Positions 1 to 9,588 are shown, counted from the stretch's first letter. The stretch is 64,000 bases of DNA from Paludibacteraceae bacterium (GCA_028694215.1 JAQUTW010000004.1:1-64000), one strand, 5' to 3'. Notes: generated by a model from the letters alone, not told the origin. Numbers and translations are program-made.

Positions 1-176
1 TTTGTACGAGATTGTTCATTATATTTAATTATCTGATTAATAATCAAATATACGACTTTTTTGTCAAATGAACAATCTTTTTTTACTTTATTTTTTTACT
101 TTTTCCTAAATGCACAACAGGTTTATATAAACTCTCCCCAATCCAAAATGGACAAATAATTATCAATTATGAACAT

Positions 177-206
177 TGCCCGCCTCGTGCGGGCATTTTA
201 TTTTTG
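177..206 (+). terminator. Rho-independent terminator of an upstream gene
   Basis: A GCCCGC stem pairs with GCGGGC across a CTCGT loop and is followed by TTTTATTTTT. It would end a plus-strand transcript entering from left of the window. No open reading frame of useful length lies in bases 1-176. Confidence 0.75.
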
Positions 207-267
207 CATCTGTGTAAGACAATCAAATAAATGAATTGACAATCAGATGTTTTAAAATAAATTTAAT

Positions 268-369
268 ATGTTCAAAATGAGATTTAATGCATTTTTTTTC
301 GGGTGCGGAATGGTATTCCTGACCACAATACTCGGCTCGTGCGGGAACAAAAATAAAACAAAATGCTAA
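268..369 (+). CDS. Putative 33-aa lipoprotein
   Basis: Too short for the ORF track. The 33-residue peptide has a hydrophobic stretch (FFFGCGMVFLTTILGSC) ending in a lipobox-like LGSC, followed by a short polar tail (GNKNKTKC). This is the layout of very small exported lipoproteins. It lies between a terminator and the methylmalonyl-CoA operon promoter region. Start is the ATG at 268; a second in-frame ATG lies three codons later. I do not recognise a family and it may be a chance ORF. Confidence 0.35.
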   Translation: MFKMRFNAFFFGCGMVFLTTILGSCGNKNKTKC

Positions 370-585
370 CAATTGTTTGATATCTGACAAACTATAAACA
401 ATGTAATATCAATGTAAAATATTTATAACCACGTTGTTAAAGCTATTATAAAGTTAAAGTTACTTTTACAAAATATAAAATCCTTAGGTTGTGGTACATT
501 TATGGTACTCCTGTTTTTATACTTAACATAAACGTTTTGTGTATAACTTTCCTTTTGCTAATTCCGTTTTTTCAATTAAAAATAG

Positions 586-593
586 TACTTTTG
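586..593 (+). promoter_or_regulatory. -7 box candidate for the methylmalonyl-CoA operon
   Basis: TACTTTTG fits the Bacteroidota -7 consensus TAnnTTTG and lies about 60 bp before the epimerase start. No clean TTTG -33 box sits 19 bp upstream, so the assignment is tentative. The remainder of 370-654 is AT-rich and shows no gene. Confidence 0.4.
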
Positions 594-654
594 TAAATTA
601 TTCGATTAAACCAATATATAATTATATTTATTTACTAATTTAATTTATTTTTTT

Positions 655-1068
655 ATGAAACCGTCTCATATTGAGCATCTTGGTATTGCAGTTACCAGTT
701 TGGAACAAACAATCCCATTTTTTGAACTTTTAACAGGTTCAAAATGTTATTCAATCGAAGAAGTTGCCGATCAAAAAGTAAAGACAGCGTTCTTTAAAGT
801 TGGGCAAACCAAAATCGAACTTTTGGAGCCGACTTGTCCGGAAAGTACAATCGCGAAATTTATTGAGAAAAATGGTGGTCGTGGTGGTGTTCATCATGTT
901 GCTTTTAATGTGGATAATGTAGCCGATGCGCTTGCTTACTGTGAAGCCAACGGTATTCAACTCATTGATAAAATGCCACGTAAAGGTGCTGAAAATTTGA
1001 CTATTGCTTTTTTGCATCCAAAATCGACTTGTGGAGTCTTGACAGAATTGTGTCAACAACCTAAATAA
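655..1068 (+). CDS. mce: Methylmalonyl-CoA epimerase
   Basis: 137 aa, usual family length. It interconverts (R)- and (S)-methylmalonyl-CoA, linking methylmalonyl-CoA mutase to the decarboxylase in propionate fermentation. A glyoxalase/VOC fold is visible: strand one carries HIEHLGIAV with His8 as probable metal ligand, the second half carries GGVHHVAFNV (His80/81), and Glu131 lies in the last strand (LTELC). It is the first gene of the mmdA-BCCP-oadB operon, 47 bp before mmdA, which supports the role. Antisense ORF 751-1059 is a shadow. Confidence 0.93.
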   Translation: MKPSHIEHLGIAVTSLEQTIPFFELLTGSKCYSIEEVADQKVKTAFFKVGQTKIELLEPTCPESTIAKFIEKNGGRGGVHHVAFNVDNVADALAYCEANGIQLIDKMPRKGAENLTIAFLHPKSTCGVLTELCQQPK

Positions 1069-1115
1069 TTATTGAATACGATAGTTATTCATATAAATTT
1101 TGAAAATTAAGTAAT

Positions 1116-2675
1116 ATGGAAAATCAGGAAAAATTAAAAAAATTGATAGATAAGCGTGCTGAAGCCCAGATGGGCGGTGGTGAAAAAGCAATTGACAAAC
1201 ATCATGCAAAAGGTTCTTTTACGGCACGCGAACGAATTCATATGTTATTAGATGAGGGCAGCTTTGAGGAAGTAGATATGTTTCTTACGCATCGTTGTAC
1301 CGATTTCGGAATGGATAAGAAAGTATTTCTTGGCGATGGTGTAGCTGTTGGTAGTGGTACCATTAATGGACGTTTGGTATTTGTTTTTGCACAAGATGCA
1401 ACGGTTATTGGTGGCTCTTTATCGGAAACAATGGCACAAAAAATTTGTCATGTTATGGATATGGGTATGAAGCTTGGTGCACCCATTATTGGCTTGAACG
1501 ATTCGGGTGGCGCTCGTATTCAGGAAGGAGCTTGTGCTTTGGCAGGTTATGCCGAAATTTTTGAACGCAATATTTTAGCTTCCGGTGTTGTTCCACAAAT
1601 CTCGGTTATTTTTGGACCTTGTGCCGGTGGTGCTGTCTATTCGCCTGCGCTTACCGATTTTATTATGATGACGGAACAAAACAGTTATATGTTTATTACC
1701 GGACCGAAAGTTGTAAAATCTGTCACGGGTGAAGACGTTACCGTAGAAGAACTTGGTGGCGCACGTGTACATGCTACAAAATCGGGTGTAACACACTTTA
1801 CTGCTCCAACAGAAGAAGCTGCTTTAGCTGAAGTTCGTCGTCTGATTTCGTTTATACCTCAAAATAACATGGAAGAAGCACCTATAATTGAATGTACAGA
1901 CCCTATCGACCGTGTTGATGATACTTTAAATGAATTGGTTCCGGCTAACTCGAATAAGCCATACAATATGAAAGACATTATTTACACGATTGTGGATAAT
2001 GGTGATTTTATGGAAGTGCAGAAAGATTTTGCTAAAAATATAATTTGTGGTTTTGCTCGTTTTGATGGACAGTCCATAGGTATTATTGCCAATCAGCCCA
2101 ACTGGCTTGCCGGTGTGCTTGATTGCGATGCTTCGCGTAAGGCTGCCCGTTTTGTACGTTTCTGTGATGCTTTCAATATCCCTATTTTGACATTGGTTGA
2201 TGTTCCCGGATTCCTTTGTGGAACAGGTCAGGAGTATGCCGGAATTATTGACCACGGTGCAAAATTGATGTTTGCTTATGGTGAAGCTACGGTTCCGAAA
2301 GTAACGGTAACAGTTCGTAAATCTTATGGCGGTTCACATATTGTAATGAGTTGTAAGCAGCTTCGTGGTGACTATAATTATGCTTGGCCTAATGCCGAAA
2401 TAGCCGTTATGGGTGCTTCCGGAGCCATTGGCGTATTGGAAGCCAAGACTCTCAAGACAATAGAGAATCCTGAAGAAAAGGCAAAATTTATTGCAGAAAA
2501 AGAAGCTGAATATCAGGAAAAATTTGCCAGCCCGTATCAGGCTGCTTCACGCGGTTACATTGATGATGTTATAGAACCACGTAATACACGTTTCCGTATA
2601 ATTCGTGCTTTCCAAACGTTACAAACCAAACGTTTGACAAACCCGTTGAAGAAACATTCGAATATTCCACTTTAA
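1116..2675 (+). CDS. mmdA: Methylmalonyl-CoA decarboxylase / propionyl-CoA carboxylase carboxyltransferase subunit
   Basis: 519 aa, full length for the acyl-CoA carboxyltransferase family. It moves CO2 between (S)-methylmalonyl-CoA and biotin on the carrier protein. The N-terminal half has the MmdA start (KAIDKHHAKGSFTARERI) and the crotonase-like oxyanion-hole segment with NDSGGARIQEG; the C-terminal half has DVPGFLCGTGQEY and the glycine-rich RKSYGGSHIVM. Context (epimerase, OadG-like, biotin carrier, OadB) makes it the alpha subunit of a Na+-translocating decarboxylase. A carboxylase role in reverse cannot be excluded. Confidence 0.95.
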   Translation: MENQEKLKKLIDKRAEAQMGGGEKAIDKHHAKGSFTARERIHMLLDEGSFEEVDMFLTHRCTDFGMDKKVFLGDGVAVGSGTINGRLVFVFAQDATVIGGSLSETMAQKICHVMDMGMKLGAPIIGLNDSGGARIQEGACALAGYAEIFERNILASGVVPQISVIFGPCAGGAVYSPALTDFIMMTEQNSYMFITGPKVVKSVTGEDVTVEELGGARVHATKSGVTHFTAPTEEAALAEVRRLISFIPQNNMEEAPIIECTDPIDRVDDTLNELVPANSNKPYNMKDIIYTIVDNGDFMEVQKDFAKNIICGFARFDGQSIGIIANQPNWLAGVLDCDASRKAARFVRFCDAFNIPILTLVDVPGFLCGTGQEYAGIIDHGAKLMFAYGEATVPKVTVTVRKSYGGSHIVMSCKQLRGDYNYAWPNAEIAVMGASGAIGVLEAKTLKTIENPEEKAKFIAEKEAEYQEKFASPYQAASRGYIDDVIEPRNTRFRIIRAFQTLQTKRLTNPLKKHSNIPL

Positions 2676-2687
2676 TTCTATTTGACA

Positions 2688-3056
2688 ATGATAACATTAG
2701 CAATAAATTGGTCTAATGCCACCATCATTACTTTTTTGGGATTTGGCATTGTATTTGTTGTGTTGGTTTTGCTGATTCTCCTTTTAATGGTGTTTGGCAA
2801 GGTTATGACACCAAAAGTACGTGTACCAAAAGCAGTCCGTACTCCTGATAATGGTAAAGTGGAAATTAAAGCTGATACGGAATTTCATGAAGTGTATTTG
2901 CCTGCTAATGCCAGTGCAGCTATTGCTATGGCTTTGTATTTGTATTATGCAGATGTGCATGATGAAGAAGATCGTGTGCTAACGATTAAGAAAGTAGAAC
3001 GGCGCTATTCTCCGTGGAGTTCTAAAATTTATGGTATTAATAATTTAGTAAAATAA
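2688..3056 (+). CDS. OadG-like small membrane subunit
   Basis: The ORF track starts at a TTG at 2682; the ATG at 2688 is preferred. One transmembrane helix (about residues 12-37, rich in V, L, I and F) is followed by a polar domain ending in ERRYSPWSSKIYG. In the oxaloacetate and methylmalonyl-CoA decarboxylase family the gamma/delta subunit holds the carboxyltransferase to the membrane beta subunit. Size, single helix and position between mmdA and the biotin carrier support that role. Confidence 0.85.
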   Translation: MITLAINWSNATIITFLGFGIVFVVLVLLILLLMVFGKVMTPKVRVPKAVRTPDNGKVEIKADTEFHEVYLPANASAAIAMALYLYYADVHDEEDRVLTIKKVERRYSPWSSKIYGINNLVK

Positions 3057-3062
3057 AATTGT

Positions 3063-3788
3063 ATGAAAAAATTTAAATTTATCATAGACGGCAATAAATA
3101 TGAAGTGTCTGTCGATGAGATAGAGGAAAATGTTGCTTCTGTAGAAGTTAACGGCACCCCGTTTACTGTAGAAATAGAGAGAGAAAAGAAAGTTGTTGCC
3201 AACTCGGCTCGTCCGGCAAAACCGGTAACTGCTGCAACTGCTCCTGTTGCGAAAGGAAGTAATAACATTATTAAATCACCACTTCCCGGCAGTGTTATGA
3301 AAGTCTTGGTAACAGCAGGTCAGAGTGTAAAACGTGGCGATGTTCTGTTGACAATGGAATCCATGAAAATGGAAAATAATATTCTTGCAGAGACAGATGG
3401 CGTTATCAAGAATGTATTTGTAGAACCGGGTAAAAATGTGCTTCAAGATGATAAACTTGTAGAAATAGAAGTTGCTACGACTACAGCAACACCAGCAGCT
3501 AAGCCTCAACCTATAACTCCTGCTGCTCCTAAAGCCGTTTCAACGCCTCAACCGACAGCTGCTCCTGTGATAGGAGGAATGAAAGTAAAGGCTCCGCTCC
3601 CTGGAAGTGTTTTGAAGATAGTTGCAACCGAAGGTCAAAATGTAAAACGTGGAGATATTTTATTGACTTTGGAATCCATGAAAATGGAAAATAATATTCT
3701 TGCAGAAAAGGATGGAATTGTAAAATCCATTATTGTAGCAGCCGGTCAAAATGTACAACAGGACGATGTTTTGTTGATTCTCGAATAA
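3063..3788 (+). CDS. Biotin carboxyl carrier protein with two tandem biotinyl domains
   Basis: 241 aa. The carrier carries CO2 as carboxybiotin from the carboxyltransferase to the OadB pump. After an N-terminal strand-rich region (1-45) and an Ala/Pro linker, a complete biotinyl domain spans about 70-137 with ESMKMENN and biotin Lys102. A second Ala/Pro/Thr linker leads to another complete domain, about 172-241, with Lys207. Related carriers in these operons normally have one domain. A 37-bp stretch around both biotin sites is identical at DNA level, so the duplication is recent or kept by gene conversion. It lies 6 bp after the OadG-like gene and 21 bp before oadB. Confidence 0.93.
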   Translation: MKKFKFIIDGNKYEVSVDEIEENVASVEVNGTPFTVEIEREKKVVANSARPAKPVTAATAPVAKGSNNIIKSPLPGSVMKVLVTAGQSVKRGDVLLTMESMKMENNILAETDGVIKNVFVEPGKNVLQDDKLVEIEVATTTATPAAKPQPITPAAPKAVSTPQPTAAPVIGGMKVKAPLPGSVLKIVATEGQNVKRGDILLTLESMKMENNILAEKDGIVKSIIVAAGQNVQQDDVLLILE

Positions 3789-3809
3789 TTAATTTCTGAA
3801 AAAAAGAGA

Positions 3810-5135
3810 ATGAAAAAAATATTATTAGTCTTGGCGTTTTTTGGAGTTACATTGTTTAATGTTACACCGGTAACAGCACAAGAAACGAACAAGACGCAGA
3901 GTACAACAGAAGTAGTTTCTGATGATATTGTTATGTCAGAAGAAACTGTTGATGTGTGGGATACAATTGTTGATTTTGCAAAGAATTCCGGTATTGGAAA
4001 GATGTGCAATACGGAAAATGAAGGCGATTGGCGCAATTTTTTGATGCTTGCAATAGCTTGTGTACTTTTATATTTGGCTATTGTTAAAAAATTTGAGCCA
4101 TTGCTGCTTTTACCAATTGCTTTTGGTATGTTATTGACAAATATTCCCGGCGCAAATATGTTTCATGAAAGTTTGTTTGCCGGTGGTCATGTACATTGGA
4201 GCGACTTATATGCACAAGGAGGCTTATTGGATTATCTTTATTTGGGCGTAAAATTGGGTATCTATCCTTGCCTTATTTTTATCGGTGTAGGTGCGATGAC
4301 CGATTTTGGACCATTAATTGCCAACCCTAAAAGTTTGTTTCTTGGAGGAGCTGCTCAATTAGGTATCTTTATAACTTTTTTGGGCGCATTGGCACTTGGG
4401 TTTACGGGTCCTGAGTCTGGCTCTATTGGTATTATTGGAGGAGCAGATGGCCCAACTGCCATCTTTTTAACGTCCAAATTGGCACCTCATTTGTTAGGTC
4501 CAATTGCTGTGGCGGCTTATTCGTATATGGCACTTGTGCCTGTTATTCAGCCACCTATTATGCGATTATTAACTACTAAAAAAGAGCGCTCCATTACGAT
4601 GAAACAGTTACGTACTGTTTCTAAACAGGAGAAAATTCTTTTTCCTATTTGTATTACTATTGTCGTAGCTTTATTATTGCCAGATGCAGCTGCATTAATT
4701 GGTAGTTTGATGTTTGGTAATTTACTGAAAGAGAGTGGCGTTACTGAACGTTTGAGTAAAACGGTTCAAAACGAACTAATGAATATTGTTACCATTTTCT
4801 TGGGCATTACTGTTGGTGCAACAGCTACAGCGAGTACGTTCTTAGCTTGGAAAACTATTGAAATCATAGTACTTGGTGTTTGTGCTTTTGGATTTGGAAC
4901 TGCAGGGGGCGTTTTGTTGGCAAAATTTATGAATTTGTTCTTGAAAGAGAAAATAAATCCCCTTATTGGATCGGCCGGCGTTTCTGCGGTGCCTATGGCT
5001 GCACGTGTATCGCAAGTTGAAGGTCAAAAAGAAAATCCGGGTAATTTCTTATTAATGCATGCAATGGGACCGAATGTTGCCGGTGTTATCGGTTCCGCTG
5101 TAGCAGCAGGTATTTTATTGAGTATTCTTGGATAA
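3810..5135 (+). CDS. Na+-transporting decarboxylase beta subunit
   Basis: 441 aa, OadB/MmdB family. It decarboxylates carboxybiotin in the membrane and exports Na+. The hydrophobic core holds the family sequences [20 protein letters not shown] and the C-terminal [17 protein letters not shown] and [15 protein letters not shown]. An N-terminal signal-like segment ([21 protein letters not shown]) and a polar stretch of about 60 residues come before the usual core, as in other Bacteroidales versions. It is the last gene of the operon and is followed at once by a strong terminator. Confidence 0.93.
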   Translation: MKKILLVLAFFGVTLFNVTPVTAQETNKTQSTTEVVSDDIVMSEETVDVWDTIVDFAKNSGIGKMCNTENEGDWRNFLMLAIACVLLYLAIVKKFEPLLLLPIAFGMLLTNIPGANMFHESLFAGGHVHWSDLYAQGGLLDYLYLGVKLGIYPCLIFIGVGAMTDFGPLIANPKSLFLGGAAQLGIFITFLGALALGFTGPESGSIGIIGGADGPTAIFLTSKLAPHLLGPIAVAAYSYMALVPVIQPPIMRLLTTKKERSITMKQLRTVSKQEKILFPICITIVVALLLPDAAALIGSLMFGNLLKESGVTERLSKTVQNELMNIVTIFLGITVGATATASTFLAWKTIEIIVLGVCAFGFGTAGGVLLAKFMNLFLKEKINPLIGSAGVSAVPMAARVSQVEGQKENPGNFLLMHAMGPNVAGVIGSAVAAGILLSILG

Positions 5136-5157
5136 GAGTTATTCTATTAAAAGCAGA

Positions 5158-5192
5158 AAGTCCGATTTCAATTAAGAAATCGGACTTTTTTG
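5158..5192 (+). terminator. Terminator of the methylmalonyl-CoA decarboxylase operon
   Basis: A 12-bp stem, AAGTCCGATTTC with its complement around an AATTAA loop, is followed by TTTTTT. It lies between convergent genes. The minus-strand copy is preceded by the 5206 gene, so it may work in both directions. Confidence 0.85.
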
Positions 5193-5205
5193 TAAATGCT
5201 TGTAT

Positions 5206-6396
5206 TTAGTCTATTATTACTTTTGCAATAGTATTATTGCTGCGTACAATTAACATCTGATTATTGGGAAGTCCGGAGATAACTGTTTCATGGTTTTGAG
5301 CAGATGTGTTGTAAATTTTTTGTCCAAACATGTTGTAAATAATAATATCTTGCCCAATTTCTGCATAAACAAACAGTGTTTTATTTTTGGCATAAACGGG
5401 TAATGTCATTGTGATATTATTTAAATCGGTAGCTGCATTTATTACGGTTGGTTTGCACATAAAAGTGCCACTGTATGTTTTATCAGTCCATTTTGTCGCA
5501 CTATATACAAATTGATACAGACTGTCGCCTAATTCTGAGATCGTGAGTGAACCGTCTTTCATCAGTGATTCTCCGGTTAAAGAACCGTTCTCGAATTGTT
5601 TTATCATACTGCCAAGCATACTGAATGTACCTGCGATGGTTGATTCCGTGGAATTATATGTGTATGTTCCTACAAATTGATTGTTTTGACTTGTGTATGA
5701 ATTGTAATTTATTTGCCAATTTTCAGTGCGTGCTGTATCTGTCATAATTGTAATGTTGCAATTCTTCGCATTGCCGGGGTTAAAAACAATGTTGGCAGCT
5801 ACAAAAATTGGTTTAGAGTCGGGGATAGGTGTTCCGTCGCCTGTAATTTCAACTTTGCTTATTTCCCAAGCATCTGCTGCTGTAGAGGTCGTTTTGTAGC
5901 GAAATCCTATTCTTACCGATGTTTTTCCGCTTCCGACAAAATTATTCAAATTAATACTGCCGGATGAAACAAAATTCCATGTACCGGCGGTTGGGAATGT
6001 TGGGATAGTTAGTTGTGTCCAGTCGTCAATATTAAAAGTATCACCTGTTTTTGTCGAAATCCATACAGTAAACTCTTCAGAAACATTACCATTCTGAAAT
6101 TTTGCGGCGTGGTCGAATGTCAGACTTGCATTTGTGGCTGAACTTAAATCAAAGGCTTTCGAAATAAGCCATGCTTCCGATGCTTGCGAACCGTCAACTC
6201 CTGCATTTGCTTTCATAAAACCATCAATTTTGTACACATCATGTTTCCAAACATAATCTGTTCCGGTAGGAATAAGAATATTATGTATGGCAAATTGTCC
6301 CGAATCACTATCGAATGTTTCCAAAAACATTGTGTTTTGAGCGGTCAATGTCAACAAGTTGGCTAAAATAACAATTGCTAAAAGATATTTTTTCAT
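5206..6396 (-). CDS. T9SS-exported protein with a choice-of-anchor-J-like N-terminal domain
   Basis: 396 aa. A Sec signal peptide (about 1-20, LLAIVILANLLTLTAQ) precedes a beta-rich domain starting FLETFDSDSG, with SEAWLISKAFDLS and LTFDHAAKF, which resembles cleaved-adhesin/choice-of-anchor-J jelly rolls. A middle beta domain and a C-terminal Por tail (about 325-396) with QDIIIYNMFGQKIYNT and MLIVRSNNTIAKVIID follow. The tail directs export through the type IX system to the cell surface. The gene sits 3 bp downstream of a similar gene, probably in one operon. The substrate is unknown. Confidence 0.7.
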   Translation of the reverse strand: MKKYLLAIVILANLLTLTAQNTMFLETFDSDSGQFAIHNILIPTGTDYVWKHDVYKIDGFMKANAGVDGSQASEAWLISKAFDLSSATNASLTFDHAAKFQNGNVSEEFTVWISTKTGDTFNIDDWTQLTIPTFPTAGTWNFVSSGSINLNNFVGSGKTSVRIGFRYKTTSTAADAWEISKVEITGDGTPIPDSKPIFVAANIVFNPGNAKNCNITIMTDTARTENWQINYNSYTSQNNQFVGTYTYNSTESTIAGTFSMLGSMIKQFENGSLTGESLMKDGSLTISELGDSLYQFVYSATKWTDKTYSGTFMCKPTVINAATDLNNITMTLPVYAKNKTLFVYAEIGQDIIIYNMFGQKIYNTSAQNHETVISGLPNNQMLIVRSNNTIAKVIID

Positions 6397-6399
6397 TGT

Positions 6400-7560
6400 T
6401 TATAGTATTATTTTTGTAGTTTGATTGCCAGTTTTTACAATATAAATCCCTGCTTGTGAGATGGTTATTTCATGGCGACTACTGCTTGTTGTCGCTTTAT
6501 AAATACACCGACCAATGGTGTTATATATGCTGATATCGGAATGACACTTTTCTATGATAATTTTACCGTTGTGTGTGTATATGCTTGGAGCATACATCAA
6601 TTCGCCTATTCCTGTTTGTTCGTTTATAATAGTATGATTTGTTCCGTTTTCAGTATGGCAGGGAATCTCTATATTTGAGCAAATTCCTTGATGACGAAAT
6701 CCTTCTTTGTCGGTTACATCAAAAGTAACATTGTATAAATTATCTCTAATCCATGTAATTGTAACAGAGCCAACTGACAGAAACGATTGAAGTGAGTTCG
6801 GGTTGTTGTAAACAATCCAAGAGCTATCGTCGCCAAGCCCACCTATTTTATCGTTTCCAATAGTTTTTGTGTAAGTTCCAACAAACGAGTTTGCATTTTT
6901 TGCATAAATGTCGAATGTGGCAAATGCTCCGCGACCGCCTTCGAAAGTATCCCATGTTTCATCAAGTTGCAGAGTATTAGATGCCAATTGAATAAAGAAA
7001 CAATGATTGGTAGAGTAGGAAGTACCATAATAAATAGCACGTCCTTTTGTCAGTTCATATTCATCATCAAGATTGACAGTCCCGTCTGCATCATCTTCAC
7101 CTGTACCGGTAGTTACAACGGTAACGGACAGAAAACGCAATTGAGCTGCTTTAGTGTTTTCACTGCCATTTACAGCCTTGTCGCTTAATGTAAAGGTAAT
7201 AGAGTTTGCATAACCTGCCCAACTTGCCGATGTTTGCGGTTCAATGGTAACTATTCCTGTGTTTACGGTTAAATCCGGCAAACGTTTTAGCCCTTCTGTT
7301 GAAATGTTGAAAATTATACTTTTGATATGAGCTGTATCAGCAGTTGCTATGGTTAATGTTCCGCCTGCATAAACACATAAATCTCCGTAAGTAGAATTAT
7401 AGGTTACCGCATTACCGTAGGTACCTTTTGTGCCGCTTAACGACAGCTCGTCTGTTATAATGGAACTTGTCTGATACTCGGACATCGTCAGTACAATAGT
7501 GCGTGCAGTGACAAATGTCGAAAAAAGGAGTGTAATAAAGAACGGTATAATTTTTTTCAT
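6400..7560 (-). CDS. T9SS-exported protein of unknown function
   Basis: 386 aa with a signal peptide (IIPFFITLLFSTFVTA), a beta-rich body, and a C-terminal sorting tail containing DISIYNTIGRCIYKA and AGIYIVKTGNQTTKIIL. Its tail closely resembles those of the three neighbouring minus-strand genes. A run around GEDDADGTVNLDDEYEL could bind Ca2+, but that is a guess. It precedes the 5206 gene by 3 bp. The first half (about 30-150) and second half (about 160-310) look like two separate domains; I recognise neither. Confidence 0.65.
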   Translation of the reverse strand: MKKIIPFFITLLFSTFVTARTIVLTMSEYQTSSIITDELSLSGTKGTYGNAVTYNSTYGDLCVYAGGTLTIATADTAHIKSIIFNISTEGLKRLPDLTVNTGIVTIEPQTSASWAGYANSITFTLSDKAVNGSENTKAAQLRFLSVTVVTTGTGEDDADGTVNLDDEYELTKGRAIYYGTSYSTNHCFFIQLASNTLQLDETWDTFEGGRGAFATFDIYAKNANSFVGTYTKTIGNDKIGGLGDDSSWIVYNNPNSLQSFLSVGSVTITWIRDNLYNVTFDVTDKEGFRHQGICSNIEIPCHTENGTNHTIINEQTGIGELMYAPSIYTHNGKIIIEKCHSDISIYNTIGRCIYKATTSSSRHEITISQAGIYIVKTGNQTTKIIL

Positions 7561-7597
7561 GTTAAAAGATTATTTTGTTATTTGAAACAAAGATACA

Positions 7598-7626
7598 AAA
7601 AACACTGCAAAAGATGCAGTGTTTTT
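7598..7626 (-). terminator. Bidirectional terminator hairpin
   Basis: AAAAACACTGCA pairs with TGCAGTGTTTTT around AAAGA. It would end the minus-strand T9SS gene at 7651 and lies just upstream of the next gene. Confidence 0.75.
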
Positions 7627-7650
7627 GTTTTATTAGGCAATGGAATTAAA

Positions 7651-8726
7651 TTACAAAACAACTTTTGCTGTTTTATTGCCTGCGCGTACAATTACCATTT
7701 GACCTGCACTAATGCTGCTAATGGCTGTTTCTACGCTTTTAGCGGTAGTGCTGTATATTTCCTGACCAGCCATATTGTAAACGACAATTTTTTGTCCGGC
7801 TTCAGATGGAATAATAATGTTGCCGTTCTTTGTATAAACGTTCAGATTAGCTTCAATGTTTTCTACACCAACAAATTCGCCTTCTGCTATGTTGACAGCT
7901 CCGGTGTAAGTAACATTTATAGTCGTACCGTCACTTGCTAATGCATTTATCACAATAGTGTAAGTAGTACCGGTTTTTGTTATGGTGACAGTTCCTGATG
8001 TCATATCCCAATAATCGTCATCGCCTTCACCGAAAGCCCAGCAACCAATAGGATAAGATTCTTCATCAAGATCACCAATGTAAGCAGAACCTACCGTTAA
8101 TCCGTCATTTATATTATAAACGCCGGTAGGAAGAACGTTGCCCAATCCTGTACCGGCAGCAACCAACAAATCTAATTGTGTATAAATATCGCTGCTTGCA
8201 TCATTGTACAAATAAATGGTAATGTCTTCTGTATTAGTGCTGAGATAATCATAATAATTGTAGGCTTCTGCAATGGTAAATGTATAATTATAACTTGTTG
8301 CTCCTCCTGTGCCTGTCCCGCTTTCGCCATTGATTTGAGTTATATAGCCGTAGGACATTTCTATTTTGTTGGTGTAAGTAGGATAAGCAGTTAAAGACAA
8401 CGCATCGTAGCGTTGTAAAAAACCGTAGATTGTAATACTGTCACCAACTTTAATTTTGTTGGCATCGGTAAATTTAGCACTGTCTAAATCGAAAGTACGC
8501 CATGCGTAAAGCATATCGGTACCGTCTTCAATCACGACATCGGCATTGCCATAGGTGGTATCGATATTTACATAAACAACTTTACCGGACGCTGAGTAGC
8601 GTTCTGTTGTTTGTGCTCCGTTTTCGAGTGATGCCGCTGCGGTGAGTGCATCAGAGATGCTTGTTGCATTAACAAACGTTGTTGTTGTAAATAATGCAAT
8701 TGCCGTTAAAAAAGTAATTTTTTCAT
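7651..8726 (-). pseudogene. T9SS-exported protein, start codon disconnected by a 1-nt poly-A deletion
   Basis: The ORF track lists only 7651-8535. Reading further upstream in the same frame gives an intact signal peptide (KITFLTAIALFTTTTFVNA) and mature start (TSISDALTAAA) back to 8717. The only plausible ATG (8724-8726 on the minus strand) is followed by six A residues, which puts it one base out of frame; seven would restore MKKITFL, the same start style as the neighbour MRKITFL. The body is beta-rich, contains an OB-like segment (KIKVGDSITIYGFLQ), and ends in a Por tail (GQMVIVRAGNKTAKVVL). It may be a true frameshift, a slipping homopolymer, or a sequence error. Confidence 0.7.
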
Positions 8727-8768
8727 TAAACTAAAAGATTTTAAATAAGTGAATGGTTTTAAATTAAA

Positions 8769-8795
8769 GAACTCCGCTTCTAAGGAGCGGAGTTC
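8769..8795 (-). terminator. Terminator hairpin after the 8829 gene
   Basis: GAACTCCGCT pairs with AGCGGAGTTC. Read on the minus strand, the hairpin is followed by TTTAATTT, as expected for a terminator of the gene at 8829-9524. Confidence 0.75.
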
Positions 8796-8828
8796 TAAAT
8801 AGTTATGGTTTTTTATATCTGATAATAA

Positions 8829-9524
8829 TTACAAAACGATTTTGCATTTTTCGTTACCTGCGCGAACAACGTAAACGCCTTTGCTCAGATTGTCTAATTG
8901 AACTTGACCGTTAACCAATTCTTGCATCATGATGCGAGCTCCGGTTGCAGAGTAGATTTCAATCATTGTACCATCGGCAACGCCTTCTACCATTAAAGTT
9001 CTGTTGGCTACAAACATACTCATGTTGTTGGCTTTGGTGTTGTTTACACCCGATTCACCTTGGATGTTAATTGCGATAGCAGCACATGTTGCAGCATAAC
9101 TACTTTCGTTTATAGCTTTGAAAAATTTAGTTCCTGTTGGCATCGTGGCTGTAAATGTACTACCATCTTCTACCAATGTAACAACAGTTAAATTAGTTGC
9201 TGTAGCACCGGCATATACGCTCAGGTTTTGATAACTACCAATTTTTGTAATAACTACTGATGTTAGATTTAGTTCAGCTGCATTAGCGATATAACCCGCA
9301 GCACGTGTGTCTGTTAATTTTGAAAATTGTAAACAAGAATCACCGCTTACTTGACCTTTAACAAGATTTACCAAATTAAAGTTTTGCCCGCCAAAAGTGT
9401 AAGAAGCAGGACAATTAGCATAAGCTGTTCCCCATGTAATAGAACTTTCATTAATAGTAATGGTTGTTGCCGAAACAAACAATGTAGCACATAAAGCGGC
9501 TACTAAAAAAGTAATTTTTCTCAT
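8829..9524 (-). CDS. Small T9SS-exported protein
   Basis: 231 aa. Signal peptide (ITFLVAALCATLFVSA), a beta-rich central part of about 130 residues, then a Por sorting tail (about 165-231) with GTMIEIYSATGARIMMQ and KGVYVVRAGNEKCKIVL. It has its own terminator and a good -7 box upstream, so it is probably transcribed alone. Paralogous in tail to the three preceding genes. Function unknown. Confidence 0.7.
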   Translation of the reverse strand: MRKITFLVAALCATLFVSATTITINESSITWGTAYANCPASYTFGGQNFNLVNLVKGQVSGDSCLQFSKLTDTRAAGYIANAAELNLTSVVITKIGSYQNLSVYAGATATNLTVVTLVEDGSTFTATMPTGTKFFKAINESSYAATCAAIAINIQGESGVNNTKANNMSMFVANRTLMVEGVADGTMIEIYSATGARIMMQELVNGQVQLDNLSKGVYVVRAGNEKCKIVL

Positions 9525-9588
9525 AATAAATAAGGTTTTAGAGAGTGAATAAATAATGTTTTTTGAGTTTTGAAATCAAAACTACCCA

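Noticed and set aside
7582-7941. 119-aa plus-strand ORF with many Cys and Asn
   Set aside because: Antisense of the T9SS tail region and across a terminator hairpin; not a gene.
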